A stretch of DNA of 49,604 nt from a virus: the IMG/VR virus record IMGVR_UViG_3300045017_000039, positions 1 to 49,604 of that record; one strand, written 5' to 3'. A program made the translations under genes and the position numbers. Below, in pieces: positions 1-8,717 of this stretch; position 1 is the stretch's first letter; every line of letters starts with the position of its first letter. The notes beneath the pieces are model-generated. The model made no database searches. It was not told the origin of the DNA and saw only the letters and a list, made by a program, of their open reading frames with translations.

Positions 1-47
1 CACCCGACATATATAACCCCCCCAAAAAAATTTTTAAGATAATTTAC

Positions 48-76
48 TTGACAAATAATTATTTATATGTTAATTA
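48..76 (+). promoter_or_regulatory. possible promoter ahead of the late operon
   Basis: A perfect TTGACA (48-53) lies in a very AT-rich stretch. At 17 bp spacing the -10 candidate is TAATTA, a poor match, while better TATATA strings lie 21 bp away, so the -10 is uncertain. If active, it would transcribe straight into the terminator at 96-137. Confidence 0.3.
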
Positions 77-95
77 TATAAATAAGATAAACAAG

Positions 96-137
96 TGGGA
101 AAATTATGTCTAAGACATCGTTTTCCCATTTTTTTTT
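96..137 (+). terminator. intrinsic terminator upstream of the terminase genes
   Basis: The arms TGGGAAAA (96-103) and TTTTCCCA (121-128) enclose a second inverted pair, ATGTC/GACAT, and are followed by nine T (129-137). This is a textbook rho-independent terminator on the + strand. Its place between a possible promoter and the late genes recalls phage late operons controlled by antitermination; that role is inference. Confidence 0.75.
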
Positions 138-156
138 GCCGGTGGGTTCGTATAGA

Positions 157-199
157 GGGTAGTTGGGCGGTATATATATCCACCGCGTCTCAACTACCC
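157..199 (+). promoter_or_regulatory. long hairpin just before the small terminase start
   Basis: GGGTAGTTG (157-165) pairs with CAACTACCC (191-199), and GCGG (167-170) with CCGC (183-186), around an AT-rich loop. It ends 10 bases before the first start codon and no T-run follows, so it is not a terminator. No Shine-Dalgarno sequence is visible at that start. The hairpin could control terminase translation or be part of a packaging (pac/cos) site. Confidence 0.5.
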
Positions 200-209
200 G
201 GTCTTCATT

Positions 210-788
210 ATGCAAAGTAAAGGGCTGAACGCCAAACATTGGAAAGCGTTGGAGTTAATCGAGGAAGGAGCTCTATCTTTAAAAGAGATAGCTAAGGCTT
301 GTGGTTTGTCTTATGACTATCTTTATGATCTTTATCAGTGCGATACTACCAAAACCGGTACTCTTGGAGAGTTGTTCAAATCTGAACTTGACAAGATAAC
401 TGTACGAAATTCGGCTAAAATACGTATTTTAGTTAAAGATAATAAGAAATTGGCATTAGCTAAAATGAATGATTATTTACGTTTATGCCAAAAAGAGAAG
501 CCAACACCAGAGTTGGCACGCGAAATGGCAACGTTGTTAAACTCACTTAGTAAGACCGCAGGGGTGGAAATTAATCAATTAAACGTCTATAAAGGTCTAA
601 ATGTAGAGGATTTAAGAAATGAGTTTAAACGACTTAGTGCCATTGCAAGGCACGCACTTGACGGAGAAGGAGTTTCTCGCGTTGGGGAGGGTGGATCAGG
701 AAGCGTACTTGATACTTTTAGAGGAGGAGATAGCCTACCGGAAGAGTCGCAAGATCCTATACTACCTACCGACGGAGAAACAAAATAA
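210..788 (+). CDS. putative terminase small subunit (HTH DNA-binding)
   Basis: A 192-residue protein directly upstream of, and overlapping, the large terminase gene. Residues about 12-42 read as a helix-turn-helix (an 'LKEIAKACGLSYDYLYDLY' core), as in small terminases that recognise the packaging site. A helical middle could form the oligomer. The last about 50 residues are Gly/Ser/Glu-rich and lie over the start of the next gene in another frame. No ribosome binding site is evident before the ATG; a strong hairpin ends ten bases upstream. The assignment rests on position plus HTH, not on a specific family signature. Confidence 0.6.
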   Translation: MQSKGLNAKHWKALELIEEGALSLKEIAKACGLSYDYLYDLYQCDTTKTGTLGELFKSELDKITVRNSAKIRILVKDNKKLALAKMNDYLRLCQKEKPTPELAREMATLLNSLSKTAGVEINQLNVYKGLNVEDLRNEFKRLSAIARHALDGEGVSRVGEGGSGSVLDTFRGGDSLPEESQDPILPTDGETK

Positions 789-2139
789 ATTTCATACTTC
801 TCCTGCTATTACTAGAGCGATCTTTGGAGGTAATAGATCGGGAAAAACTACTGCCGGGGGTATGGAGTTTCTCTTTCATACTACCGGTTTATACCCCAAA
901 TGGTATCCTGAGGATAAGAAGTTACCTGGCCCTGTTATAGGCAGGATTGTGGCTAAGGATTTCCAGAAGGGTGTTGGGGAAGTAATAATACCTTTTCTTG
1001 AGAACTGGCTCGATATGAGCCTGGTAGCCAAGAAATATCGCAATCCTATAGGGATTCCGGTAAAGTGGTATTTAAAAAATGGTTCGGTCTTTGATATTTT
1101 AACTCATGAACAGACTACGGAACAATTTGAGGGTTGGAAGGGTCACGTTGCTTGGTTTGATGAACCGCCACCAAGGGATAAATATATTGCTACCCTACGT
1201 GGATTGGTGGATTATCGGGGCAGAAACTGGCTTACTATGACTCCCCTTACCCAGCCGTGGATTTATGATGAGATCTATACTAAGGCGGACGGAAAGAGGA
1301 TCTTTGCCATCGTGATGGATATTCGCGATAATCCTCATTTACCTGAAGAAGCTATAGTGGAATTTGAGAAATCCCTCACCGAAGAAGAGAGGGAGGCTCG
1401 ACTTCACGGTCGTTTCCTTCACTTGACTGGGTTGGTATATAAAGAATTTAACCCGGACATCCATATCTGCGAACCTCCGCAGATAAAACCTGGTTGGTCC
1501 AGGTTCTTTGCTATAGATCCTCACGATAGAAATCCGACCGCGTGCCTTTGGCTTGCCATAGATCCTCAGGATAATCATTGGATCTATGATGAGTTATGGC
1601 TGTCAGATATGACTATTGAGCAGATAGCTCATGCCATACACGTGCAGGAAGGCGAAATGATCCCTCAAGTCCGCCTTATTGATCCTCATATGGATAAGGA
1701 GAATGTTCTGGGGGGCGGTTTTAATGTTCGCCGAGAATTGATGAAATATGGCATTTATTGCCAAAGAGCCAACACAGACCCGTCTCTGGGCAAACAACGC
1801 ATTAAAAATGCCCTTAGAACGCGATTTTCGCCTATTTTAAAAACGGAGGTGAGCCAGTTAATGGTCTCTCGGTACTGTACTCAGACAGTTTATGAATTTC
1901 AACATTATATTTGGGATGAATACAGGAGAGATCCTTCAAGTTACGATCTTAAAGAACAGGTGAAGAAAAAGAATGATCACTTTATGGATTGTCTTAGATA
2001 TATTTATAATTTTGGTCCAAGATATATTCCTCCAGACGAAAGTGACCAGGAGGAAATAATTTATGAAGGAGAATATACAAAATATCCTACAAAGAAAGTA
2101 GGTGGAAAAAGTGGGCAGTATAGCGATTTAATTGAGTAG
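619..2139 (+). CDS. terL: terminase large subunit (packaging ATPase/nuclease)
   Basis: Motor that cuts the concatemer and pumps DNA into the prohead. Walker A GGNRSGKT is at residues 70-77 and Walker B 'HVAWFDE' ends at D181/E182. The C-terminal RNase H-like nuclease acidic residues are probably D300 ('FFAIDPHD'), D355 ('RLIDPHM') and D457 ('HFMDCLRY'). The length of 506 is typical. The start is preceded by an AGAGGA-type ribosome site eight bases upstream and gives a 170-base out-of-frame overlap with the small subunit gene, unusually long. The N-terminal helix before Walker A looks natural, so I keep this start. Confidence 0.93.
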   Translation: MSLNDLVPLQGTHLTEKEFLALGRVDQEAYLILLEEEIAYRKSRKILYYLPTEKQNKFHTSPAITRAIFGGNRSGKTTAGGMEFLFHTTGLYPKWYPEDKKLPGPVIGRIVAKDFQKGVGEVIIPFLENWLDMSLVAKKYRNPIGIPVKWYLKNGSVFDILTHEQTTEQFEGWKGHVAWFDEPPPRDKYIATLRGLVDYRGRNWLTMTPLTQPWIYDEIYTKADGKRIFAIVMDIRDNPHLPEEAIVEFEKSLTEEEREARLHGRFLHLTGLVYKEFNPDIHICEPPQIKPGWSRFFAIDPHDRNPTACLWLAIDPQDNHWIYDELWLSDMTIEQIAHAIHVQEGEMIPQVRLIDPHMDKENVLGGGFNVRRELMKYGIYCQRANTDPSLGKQRIKNALRTRFSPILKTEVSQLMVSRYCTQTVYEFQHYIWDEYRRDPSSYDLKEQVKKKNDHFMDCLRYIYNFGPRYIPPDESDQEEIIYEGEYTKYPTKKVGGKSGQYSDLIE

Positions 2140-2149
2140 GAGGTTAAAA

Positions 2150-2332
2150 ATGGCAAAGAATTGGATACAGGGAGCAATAGTTCATCCGGGTGGATTACAT
2201 AAGGCCCTAGGTGTACCGGCTGGGCAGAAGATACCAGAATCTAAAATTAATGCCGCTGCCAAAAAGGGCGGGAGATTAGGTCGTATGGCTAGATTGGCTA
2301 AGACATTGAAAAAAATGAGGAAGAAAAAATGA
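2150..2332 (+). CDS. small basic phage protein between terminase and portal
   Basis: Sixty residues, very Lys/Arg-rich at the C-terminus. It opens with 'MAKNWIQGAIVHPGGLHKAL', a pattern I recognise from small conserved proteins of unknown function encoded next to packaging genes in many phages. The start is fixed by AGGAGG eight bases upstream; a longer in-frame reading beginning at 2132 is rejected. The end overlaps the portal start by four bases (ATGA), suggesting translational coupling. Function unknown; nucleic-acid contact is plausible from the charge. Confidence 0.75.
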   Translation: MAKNWIQGAIVHPGGLHKALGVPAGQKIPESKINAAAKKGGRLGRMARLAKTLKKMRKKK

Positions 2333-4068
2333 CAGATAGCGATAAATTAATGACGGATTATATAGTTAGGGAATTTCTTCGTTATGAAGGATATCATCGT
2401 GATAGGTTTGATGAGGCGGAGAAAATATATGATCATTGGATAGGAAAAGCACCACGCCGGGATTATGATTGGCAGAATGCCGTACATGTACCCTTAACAC
2501 TTGAGGGAGAGCAGACTATTACTCCCAGATTATATACAGCCCTATTTCCCACTGATGCCCCAGTTGATGTACACGTAGAGGGAGATGCACCCGAAGAGCA
2601 GGGTATAGCTATTAAATCTATTATTCAACATCATTTTAGAGTAGCTAATACCAAGGGAGAGGCTTGGCCTATGCTTACTCAAGCTTCATTGTTTGGTACG
2701 GGATATTGTGAGGGTGGATTTTGGTATGTAAAACGTGGGTGGCAAATAAGTAATATTGGAGAGAGATATAATACTGTTATAGAATCTAGACCTGATTGTA
2801 AATTTGTTAATTTCTTTGAGATGTTTCCACATCCGGCAAAGATTAGGATGGATGATGGTTTGCCTTTGATAAGACGCAGATTCTGCGATGCTGAATTCTT
2901 AAAGAATCTTGCAGATAATCCTAATTTTAAATTAGGCAATATGCAAGAAGCCTTGGAAAGTAAACCCGTAGGGCCTAGTGGTAGGGGTCCTATTAAAGAG
3001 GGAGAAGATTATGAGTTTCTTGAATATTGGGGACCCTGGGATGAAATATCTGAAAGGGAAGGAAAAGTTATAAAGAGAAAAGCTATTCCTTACTGGGGTA
3101 TTGTTATTAATAGATCTGTATTGATTAGGAATATTCCCAATCCCTATAATCATCAGATACCACCTTACTGTAAAGTAGTTCTTCTAAAGGACTGTAAGCC
3201 TTCGTGGTTTGGTATAGGCATAGGGAAAGCAGGGATATCTTCCCAAGAAAGAGTGAATAAGATAGTTAATCAACGCTTAGATAATGTTGATTTAGTGTTA
3301 AATAAACAGGGTTGTTATGATGGGAATGATCCATTGGTTAATACTAAGAAGTTACAGGTTTCTAAGCCAGGATTGTGGCATAAGGTTTCTAATACTATTG
3401 CCTCTTTGCGTTGGATGGATATTCCTGATGTCACTTCTTCTTCCTACAAAGAAGAAGAAGCGGCTAAGCAGGATTTTAGGGAGGCAACGGGAGCAACAGC
3501 ACAATTAATGCCCACAGAAGATCCCATGCATAGGACAGCTTTAGGTATTCAGTTGTTACAGGGAGCTGCCGGTATGAGGTTTAGGCCAGTATTGTCTCAG
3601 ATGGAATTAGACTTTATCCAACAATTGGCTATGTTTTTCTTTTCCAATCTCAAGCAATTCATGACAACTGCTGAGTGGGTATTAATTACGGGTAAAAACG
3701 GAGAGCAAAGACCTATTTTAATCACCCCTGAGCAAATCCAAGCTAAGGTATTCTTCATACCCACAGGTATATCTGAAACATTGAATAAAGAGATTCAGGT
3801 GGGACAATTATTACGCTTTAAAGAAGTTACTATTAATGATCCTACGGTAAATAGACAGGAAATTAATAAGAGAATAGCTGAATTAATGGGTTTTAAAGAT
3901 ATTAATAAATTACTTACACCAATGCAACCTGCGACTAATGCGGGTTTATCACCCGAAGAACAACAAAGAATTCAACAGAGATTAGCAGAAGGAGCAACGC
4001 CCGAAGAGATTAAACGGGAGATGTTGGGAGAACCTCCCATGAGGAATATGGCTAATGTTCAAACTTGA
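2329..4068 (+). CDS. portal protein
   Basis: A 579-residue protein downstream of the terminase and upstream of scaffold and capsid, the canonical portal place. The central 'QERVNKIVNQRLDNVDLVLNK' type segment, and the helical segment with 'FREATGATAQLMPTEDPMHRTA', match the portals of short-tailed phages as I know them. The C-terminus is Gln/Pro-rich and charged, as in portal barrels or tails. It would form the dodecameric ring at the capsid vertex, bind the terminase during packaging and carry the tail adaptor afterwards. It overlaps the upstream gene by four bases. Confidence 0.85.
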   Translation: MTDSDKLMTDYIVREFLRYEGYHRDRFDEAEKIYDHWIGKAPRRDYDWQNAVHVPLTLEGEQTITPRLYTALFPTDAPVDVHVEGDAPEEQGIAIKSIIQHHFRVANTKGEAWPMLTQASLFGTGYCEGGFWYVKRGWQISNIGERYNTVIESRPDCKFVNFFEMFPHPAKIRMDDGLPLIRRRFCDAEFLKNLADNPNFKLGNMQEALESKPVGPSGRGPIKEGEDYEFLEYWGPWDEISEREGKVIKRKAIPYWGIVINRSVLIRNIPNPYNHQIPPYCKVVLLKDCKPSWFGIGIGKAGISSQERVNKIVNQRLDNVDLVLNKQGCYDGNDPLVNTKKLQVSKPGLWHKVSNTIASLRWMDIPDVTSSSYKEEEAAKQDFREATGATAQLMPTEDPMHRTALGIQLLQGAAGMRFRPVLSQMELDFIQQLAMFFFSNLKQFMTTAEWVLITGKNGEQRPILITPEQIQAKVFFIPTGISETLNKEIQVGQLLRFKEVTINDPTVNRQEINKRIAELMGFKDINKLLTPMQPATNAGLSPEEQQRIQQRLAEGATPEEIKREMLGEPPMRNMANVQT

Positions 4069-4098
4069 ACATATATATAATATAAGGAGTGTTCAAAT

Positions 4099-4299
4099 AT
4101 GAACATAGAAACAGCTAAAGAGATTCATGTTAGTTTATTGTGGGAAGAAATTTGTAAAGAGTTGGATGAAAGAATAAATAAATTAGTTGTATCCTTACGG
4201 AAATGTACGCCTGAGACATTATCTATAATCCAGGCTAAAATTGCTACCCTTGAAGAGATTAAACGCCTTCCTCAAGATGTAATAGAGAGGGAGGAATAA
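4099..4299 (+). CDS. small helical protein, unknown function
   Basis: Sixty-six residues, almost entirely predicted helix, acidic and basic residues alternating ('EEICKELDERINKLV'). It has AAGGAG upstream and sits between portal and scaffold genes. No family recognised. A capsid assembly accessory role is only a guess from position. Confidence 0.65.
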   Translation: MNIETAKEIHVSLLWEEICKELDERINKLVVSLRKCTPETLSIIQAKIATLEEIKRLPQDVIEREE

Positions 4300-4351
4300 C
4301 TTCGGCTCGGATGTCCGTAAACATCCGTTAATTAAGTTATAGGAGGTTTAC

Positions 4352-5047
4352 ATGTCAGATCAGGACAAAGGTAATGTAAATCCCGATCCTGCCGTTACCC
4401 AGGATCCCTCCACCCAGGGCACGGGTGTACCGTCTACGTCAGGGACGCAAACTACTGATGATCAGGGTAAAATGGTTCCCTATGCTGCTATGAAGGAGGA
4501 GAGAGAAAAGAGACAGGCTCTCCAGGCTGAGTTGGATTTACTCAAGAATCAGACCACCAAAGTTCCCGTAGCATCTGATCCTATGGCTGATACCCGTAGG
4601 CAATTAGATGAATTATGGGATACGGATCCCAGACGGGCTATGCAATGGGAAACTCAGTTGGCGTTTCAATGGTATGATCAGATTAATGCTGCTGTTGAGT
4701 TACAGGAAGATGATGTAATTACAAAACATCCAGATTATAACCAGTTTCGTGGTGAGGTGCGTAAATATATACGCAGTATGCCAATGGAACAAAGGGCAAA
4801 AGCGGGTGTGGTGGAATTAGCTTATTATGCTGTAAAGGGACAACAGGTTGATAAGATTATCCAGAAGCGTGAACAGGAGATTCTTGATAGGATCAAGGCT
4901 GGGGAAAGTGTCTCGGGATTTAGTTCCGGTACTACTTCTTCTTCTGCCGTTAATACTGGTGCGGTTAAATTAACCGATGATCAGAAGAAGGCTGCGGCAG
5001 CTTTGGGTATTTCCGAAGAGGATTACATTAAGAACATTAAAAAATAG
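4352..5047 (+). CDS. putative head scaffolding protein
   Basis: A 231-residue hydrophilic protein with a disordered Pro/Gly/Thr N-terminus (about 1-45), a charged helical stretch with a coiled-coil look ('AAMKEEREKRQALQAELDLL', about 46-66), then helices and a Lys-rich C-terminus. This layout, and the position between portal and major capsid protein, fits a scaffolding protein that templates the procapsid and then leaves. The start has AGGAGG at a good distance. No protease gene is obvious nearby. Confidence 0.65.
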   Translation: MSDQDKGNVNPDPAVTQDPSTQGTGVPSTSGTQTTDDQGKMVPYAAMKEEREKRQALQAELDLLKNQTTKVPVASDPMADTRRQLDELWDTDPRRAMQWETQLAFQWYDQINAAVELQEDDVITKHPDYNQFRGEVRKYIRSMPMEQRAKAGVVELAYYAVKGQQVDKIIQKREQEILDRIKAGESVSGFSSGTTSSSAVNTGAVKLTDDQKKAAAALGISEEDYIKNIKK

Positions 5048-5048
5048 T

Positions 5049-5351
5049 ATGCACATAATTCTTGATATACCCATTACGAAAAAGATGAATCCCGGTGCTT
5101 TCCGCGGTGATATGGCTTGTCCCTATTGTGGATGTGGTTTAAGGGGTAAGCCAAGGGCCCGTTGGAAATACATCGAAAAGACATCTCCCTTTCGGATTAG
5201 GTATCAATGCAAGGATTGTGGACGTACTATGCAGTACGATTTTTCCAACAACGCTGATTGGGTGAATAAACATCCTTATGAACCTTACAAAAAATCTAAG
5301 TTTCGTAAAATAGTGGAGAGTTGGAAAAATTCAAAAGTATCTACGGGGTAA
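5049..5351 (+). CDS. zinc-ribbon protein in the capsid operon
   Basis: About 100 residues with 'CPYCGCG' (near 18-24) and 'CKDCGRTM' (near 56-63), a two-knuckle zinc ribbon, and a basic C-terminus. The start is uncertain: the ATG at 5049 lies just after the scaffold stop but lacks a clear ribosome site, and a second ATG at 5085 is also possible. A zinc ribbon within the capsid block is uncommon; it may bind nucleic acid or another virion protein. Confidence 0.65.
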   Translation: MHIILDIPITKKMNPGAFRGDMACPYCGCGLRGKPRARWKYIEKTSPFRIRYQCKDCGRTMQYDFSNNADWVNKHPYEPYKKSKFRKIVESWKNSKVSTG

Positions 5352-5400
5352 ACCTCGCGGATACATTCCAAGGCAATCCTTGGAGAAAAGGGAGGTAACA

Positions 5401-6201
5401 ATGAGATATCACTATGATCTATCCGGTGGCGAAGCCATCATTCGTGATTATCCTGTCTATGATGCTGCTAATCTTGATGCTGGTGAATTACTCATGCTTG
5501 GTACTACAGATCCCGATAGTGGAGCAGATGAATCACAAGCCCTAATAACAGCCTATAATGCCACAGCGGCTAATCAAGCTATTGATGCCATAGGTATTCT
5601 TAATGAGAGTACTTATGAAAGTGGTGGGACAACTCCTTCGAGAGCCCCATCAACAACTACTGGTCCTTATTATGGCAAAGTGATTATTAATCCTTTGGCT
5701 GTATATCTGGTAGAGCAATCTTTAGCTGCGGCTGATGATGCGGCCATCACCAGTACATCTACGACAACCTTAACAGTATCTTCTTTACAAGATGATATTG
5801 ATGGTGCTTGGGTGTATTTTCCTTTAACTCAATCTGGGGTTAAGGGAAGTTTGCGTTTACTTGCTGCTTCTGCTTCTGGTTCTGCGACTATGGATTCTGC
5901 ATTAACAACTACTGGTGGCAGTTCAGACACTATTGTGTTAATTTCTCAACCTTTGAAATATTCTTTGCCTTTAGAAGCAGCTGCGAAGAAAGTATCTTCC
6001 GGAGATTGTACTGCACAACTTAATGCAGCAACTAATCTCAGGATTTTACAGACTTACATCGACAGGGATACTGGTTACGAATTAATGAGACCACAGGTAC
6101 ATTATGCACTTAACAATTTGGATCAAGTTAAGGGTGGAAATGGTCCTAAATTTTACTATGACATTCTCTTGAAAGATCATATTTTTGGTATTCAAGAGTA
6201 A
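5401..6201 (+). CDS. probable capsid-associated (decoration-like) protein
   Basis: A 266-residue, Ala/Thr/Ser-rich, beta-rich protein directly before the major capsid gene. Its N-terminus ('DAGELLMLGTTDPDSGADES') resembles small head decoration proteins encoded next to capsid genes, but it is longer than those. The start at 5401 follows GGGAGG; an upstream in-frame start is rejected. A small perfect hairpin (CCAAGG/CCTTGG, 5367-5382) precedes the gene. Function inferred from position. Confidence 0.55.
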   Translation: MRYHYDLSGGEAIIRDYPVYDAANLDAGELLMLGTTDPDSGADESQALITAYNATAANQAIDAIGILNESTYESGGTTPSRAPSTTTGPYYGKVIINPLAVYLVEQSLAAADDAAITSTSTTTLTVSSLQDDIDGAWVYFPLTQSGVKGSLRLLAASASGSATMDSALTTTGGSSDTIVLISQPLKYSLPLEAAAKKVSSGDCTAQLNAATNLRILQTYIDRDTGYELMRPQVHYALNNLDQVKGGNGPKFYYDILLKDHIFGIQE

Positions 6202-6219
6202 GACTACAGGGGGTGACGT

Positions 6220-7116
6220 ATGGGTATAGTTGCTAGTGAGAATTTTGGCTATTTACTAGATCCGGGACTCCGGAAAATCTTTACTGATGAGTATAATCTT
6301 CCTGGTAGCTTACTTGATATGATCTACGGTGTAGAGAAATCAAATAAAGCTACAGAGTATGATTATGCTATTGGTGGCTTGAGTGACATGGAAGAGTTTG
6401 ATGGGACGATTACCTATAGCGATTTCTCTGGACAATACAGAGTATCCTATTCTCATAAAGAATGGGTGAAGGGTATTAAGATAGAGAGAAAGCTAGTTGA
6501 TGATGATTTGTATAATGTCATCAATAAGAGACCCCAGACTCTTGCCTTGGTTGCAAAGAGAACGAGAGAGAAACATGGTTCCAACATTTTTAACAATGCG
6601 TTCAACACCACGATTTTTGCAGGTGGAGATACTTATGCACTTTGCTATAGTGCACACACCGCAAAGGGAACTTCTACCACACAATCCAATGCAGGTTCTT
6701 CTGCATTAAGTAAAACTTCTTTAGCGGCAGCTCGCTTAGCTATGAGGGGTTTTATGGATGACACCGATAATCTTATTAATGCTCAGGGAGATACTTTGCT
6801 TGTTCCGCCTGAATTGGAACAAACTGCATGGGAATTGACCCAAAGCGATAAGGTTGTTGATAGTGCGGAGAATAATCCGAACTTTTTCAAGGGACGTTAC
6901 AAAGTGTTGGTGTGGGATTATCTTTCAGATTCTAACAACTGGTTCTTGTTGGATTCCAGGTATGGCAAACTATTCTTAAAATGGTTTGACAGAATTCCTG
7001 TAGAATTCAATAAGGATAAGGATTTTGACACCTATGTTGCAAAATGGTCAGCTTATACCCGTTATTCCTACGGGTTCAGCGATTGGAAATGGATTTACGG
7101 TTCTAACGTAAGCTAA
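6220..7116 (+). CDS. major capsid protein
   Basis: A 298-residue protein with the features of an HK97-fold shell subunit: an N-terminal arm, a mid-region 'VAKRTREKHGSNIFNNAFN' resembling Mu-type capsid proteins, and an 'LLVPPELEQTAWEL' segment. The C-terminal part has 'VLVWDYLSDSNNWFLLD', the strand pattern often seen in major capsid proteins. It has a good GGGGGTG ribosome site. Being last in the terminase-portal-scaffold order makes this the best capsid candidate. Confidence 0.82.
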   Translation: MGIVASENFGYLLDPGLRKIFTDEYNLPGSLLDMIYGVEKSNKATEYDYAIGGLSDMEEFDGTITYSDFSGQYRVSYSHKEWVKGIKIERKLVDDDLYNVINKRPQTLALVAKRTREKHGSNIFNNAFNTTIFAGGDTYALCYSAHTAKGTSTTQSNAGSSALSKTSLAAARLAMRGFMDDTDNLINAQGDTLLVPPELEQTAWELTQSDKVVDSAENNPNFFKGRYKVLVWDYLSDSNNWFLLDSRYGKLFLKWFDRIPVEFNKDKDFDTYVAKWSAYTRYSYGFSDWKWIYGSNVS

Positions 7117-7150
7117 AATGGGTAAGGGCGGGTTGAATTCCTGCTAGTAG

Positions 7151-7185
7151 CTTGGGGGTCAACTGCGTAGCGGGTGGCTCCCAAG
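7151..7185 (+). promoter_or_regulatory. hairpin in the leader between capsid and beta-helix genes
   Basis: CTTGGGGG (7151-7158) pairs with CTCCCAAG (7178-7185) over eight pairs including one G-U, with a 19-base loop. No T-run follows, so it is unlikely to be a terminator. It sits in a 90-base gap that ends in GAAGGAGGA and the start at 7207, and may tune mRNA stability or the capsid/fibre ratio. Confidence 0.35.
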
Positions 7186-7206
7186 ATATTCCTGAAGGAG
7201 GATAAA

Positions 7207-8196
7207 ATGGGTTTAACAAGATTTCCGCATGGAGTTTCCAGTTATGGGATTCCTATCTTAGGCACTGGAGCTAGGTATACTGGTTGGTGGGGAACTACGA
7301 GCCGATTTGTGGATTATGATTACGGAAGTGATGGTAATTCCGGTACTGAACCTACGGATGCTTACAAGAATCTTCAGACAGCTATAGATGCATCTTCAAT
7401 AGGAGATGTTATCTATATTCGCAACAGAGATCAAGACACAACCTCTACAGATCCGGAATATATTATTCCAGCGAGTACGACTAACTGGTCAGTTGCAGAA
7501 GCTAAAACGCACCTGAGTATTATAGGTGCTGCACCAACATCTCACTTAGCCGGTGTTTGTGGTAGTGGAAACATGGCAATTTATCTGCGTGGTAATGCTA
7601 CTGCTACGACTGGGCCAGTGATGGATTGGAAAGGTGCTTTTGGGTTAATTGAGAATATTGCTTGGCATCGTGGAGCTGTCACAAGTGGAAGTATCTTAAA
7701 ACTTAATGGAAATAGTACTTCCCTTAGGGCTGCCAATACTGTTATTGCTAATTGTTTATTTAGGATGGATAGCAATACAGGTGGTTCTATTTACAACGTT
7801 GATAACTGGTGGGTGACTATTTATGGTTGTACTTTCCATGATTGTAAGATTGGAATCTATTTACATGGTTCTAGTTCTACGATTAGGAGAACCACAATAG
7901 ATAGTTGCAATTTTAGGAACCAAACTGCTGCTTCAGTAGATCAAAACATTCTGGTTAGTGGTAGTAGTACACAAGATGTTACTATCCAGAATTGCACATT
8001 TGGTTGTAATATTCCAGGGGCGGGTACAAATCTTTTTATTAACTTTACAGCCACCGCTACTGGTTTAGTTTACAATTGTGCTTTCTGTGCTGATACTGTA
8101 GAAGGTACTAGCTACATGATTTTGAATGGCGTTGATTTTCTGGATTGCCATCAAGCACGTTGTACAGCTGATAGCGAAGCGATTGCAGGGACGTAA
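7207..8196 (+). CDS. right-handed beta-helix (pectate-lyase-like) virion protein
   Basis: A 329-residue protein. 'DYDYGSDGNSGTEPTDAYKN' followed by 'LQTAIDASSIGDVIYIR' (about 35-75) is the characteristic entry of extracellular right-handed parallel beta-helix proteins. The rest is a series of short strands and Asn/Ser/Thr turns ('NCTFGCNI', 'STIRRTTIDSCNF'). Phage beta-helices serve as receptor-binding or depolymerase spikes or as head fibres; placement next to the capsid gene favours a surface fibre. The start at 7207 has GAAGGAGGA; a longer reading frame starting at 7174 is rejected. No catalytic residues could be assigned. Confidence 0.7.
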   Translation: MGLTRFPHGVSSYGIPILGTGARYTGWWGTTSRFVDYDYGSDGNSGTEPTDAYKNLQTAIDASSIGDVIYIRNRDQDTTSTDPEYIIPASTTNWSVAEAKTHLSIIGAAPTSHLAGVCGSGNMAIYLRGNATATTGPVMDWKGAFGLIENIAWHRGAVTSGSILKLNGNSTSLRAANTVIANCLFRMDSNTGGSIYNVDNWWVTIYGCTFHDCKIGIYLHGSSSTIRRTTIDSCNFRNQTAASVDQNILVSGSSTQDVTIQNCTFGCNIPGAGTNLFINFTATATGLVYNCAFCADTVEGTSYMILNGVDFLDCHQARCTADSEAIAGT

Positions 8197-8206
8197 AAAT
8201 AGTTAG

Positions 8207-8232
8207 CGAGGGGTAGAAATACCCCTCGTTTT
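8207..8232 (+). terminator. intrinsic terminator after the capsid/beta-helix block
   Basis: CGAGGGGTA (8207-8215), a GAAA tetraloop and TACCCCTCG (8220-8228), followed by TTTT. The nine-pair stem closed by a GNRA loop is very stable but the T-run is short. It probably reduces transcription of the following small genes relative to capsid genes. Confidence 0.75.
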
Positions 8233-8246
8233 ACTTAGGAGGTATT

Positions 8247-8444
8247 ATGCCTGGACAAGGCCCACAGTGGGCGGAAATTCAATGGATATGTTCTAAGTGT
8301 GGTGGGGATGGTAAATATGTACCACCTCATGATACTCAGCAACCTTCACCTTCAGAAATAGATTGTCCTCAATGTAATGGTGAAGGATATGTATCAATTG
8401 GGAGGTTACATATTAAGGCTATTATGGATGCTATCGAAGGTTAG
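8247..8444 (+). CDS. DnaJ-type zinc-finger mini-protein
   Basis: Sixty-five residues with 'CSKCGGDGKYV' and 'CPQCNGEGYV': two CxxCxGxG knuckles like the cysteine-rich domain of DnaJ, here without a J domain. AGGAGG precedes the start. Small DnaJ-zinc-finger proteins occur among phage structural genes; the partner is unknown, with fibre folding possible. Confidence 0.75.
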   Translation: MPGQGPQWAEIQWICSKCGGDGKYVPPHDTQQPSPSEIDCPQCNGEGYVSIGRLHIKAIMDAIEG

Positions 8445-8453
8445 GAGGAAATT

Positions 8454-8525
8454 ATGGACGATGAACTAGAATTGAGTGAATCACAGAAAGAAAGAATTAG
8501 AAAATCCGAAGAAGCGGATAAGTAA
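8454..8525 (+). CDS. 23-residue acidic peptide
   Basis: A tiny frame (MDDELELSESQKERIRKSEE...) with TAGGAGG upstream and a stop that overlaps the next start (TAATG). The ribosome site and coupling support translation. No function is known. Confidence 0.45.
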   Translation: MDDELELSESQKERIRKSEEADK

Positions 8526-8716
8526 TGTATATTATTGTTAAGAACAAACCGCATAGGTTTGGTAAAACCAGGAGTGAACACGAAAAAAATATCCGTAGGG
8601 AATGGGGTTGCAAGACACTTAGTGATGAGGCTTTAGATAAATGTAAATATTTAGAAAAGAAAAGTGGTGTCAAGAAATCTTTTTTTGACCAATCTCAGAT
8701 AGGTAAAGTGAGATAA
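8525..8716 (+). CDS. small basic protein, unknown function
   Basis: Sixty-three residues, Lys/Arg-rich, starting in the stop codon of the upstream mini-gene (TAATG), implying coupled translation. Two cysteines are 11 residues apart. No family recognised. Confidence 0.55.
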   Translation: MYIIVKNKPHRFGKTRSEHEKNIRREWGCKTLSDEALDKCKYLEKKSGVKKSFFDQSQIGKVR

Positions 8717-8717
8717 A

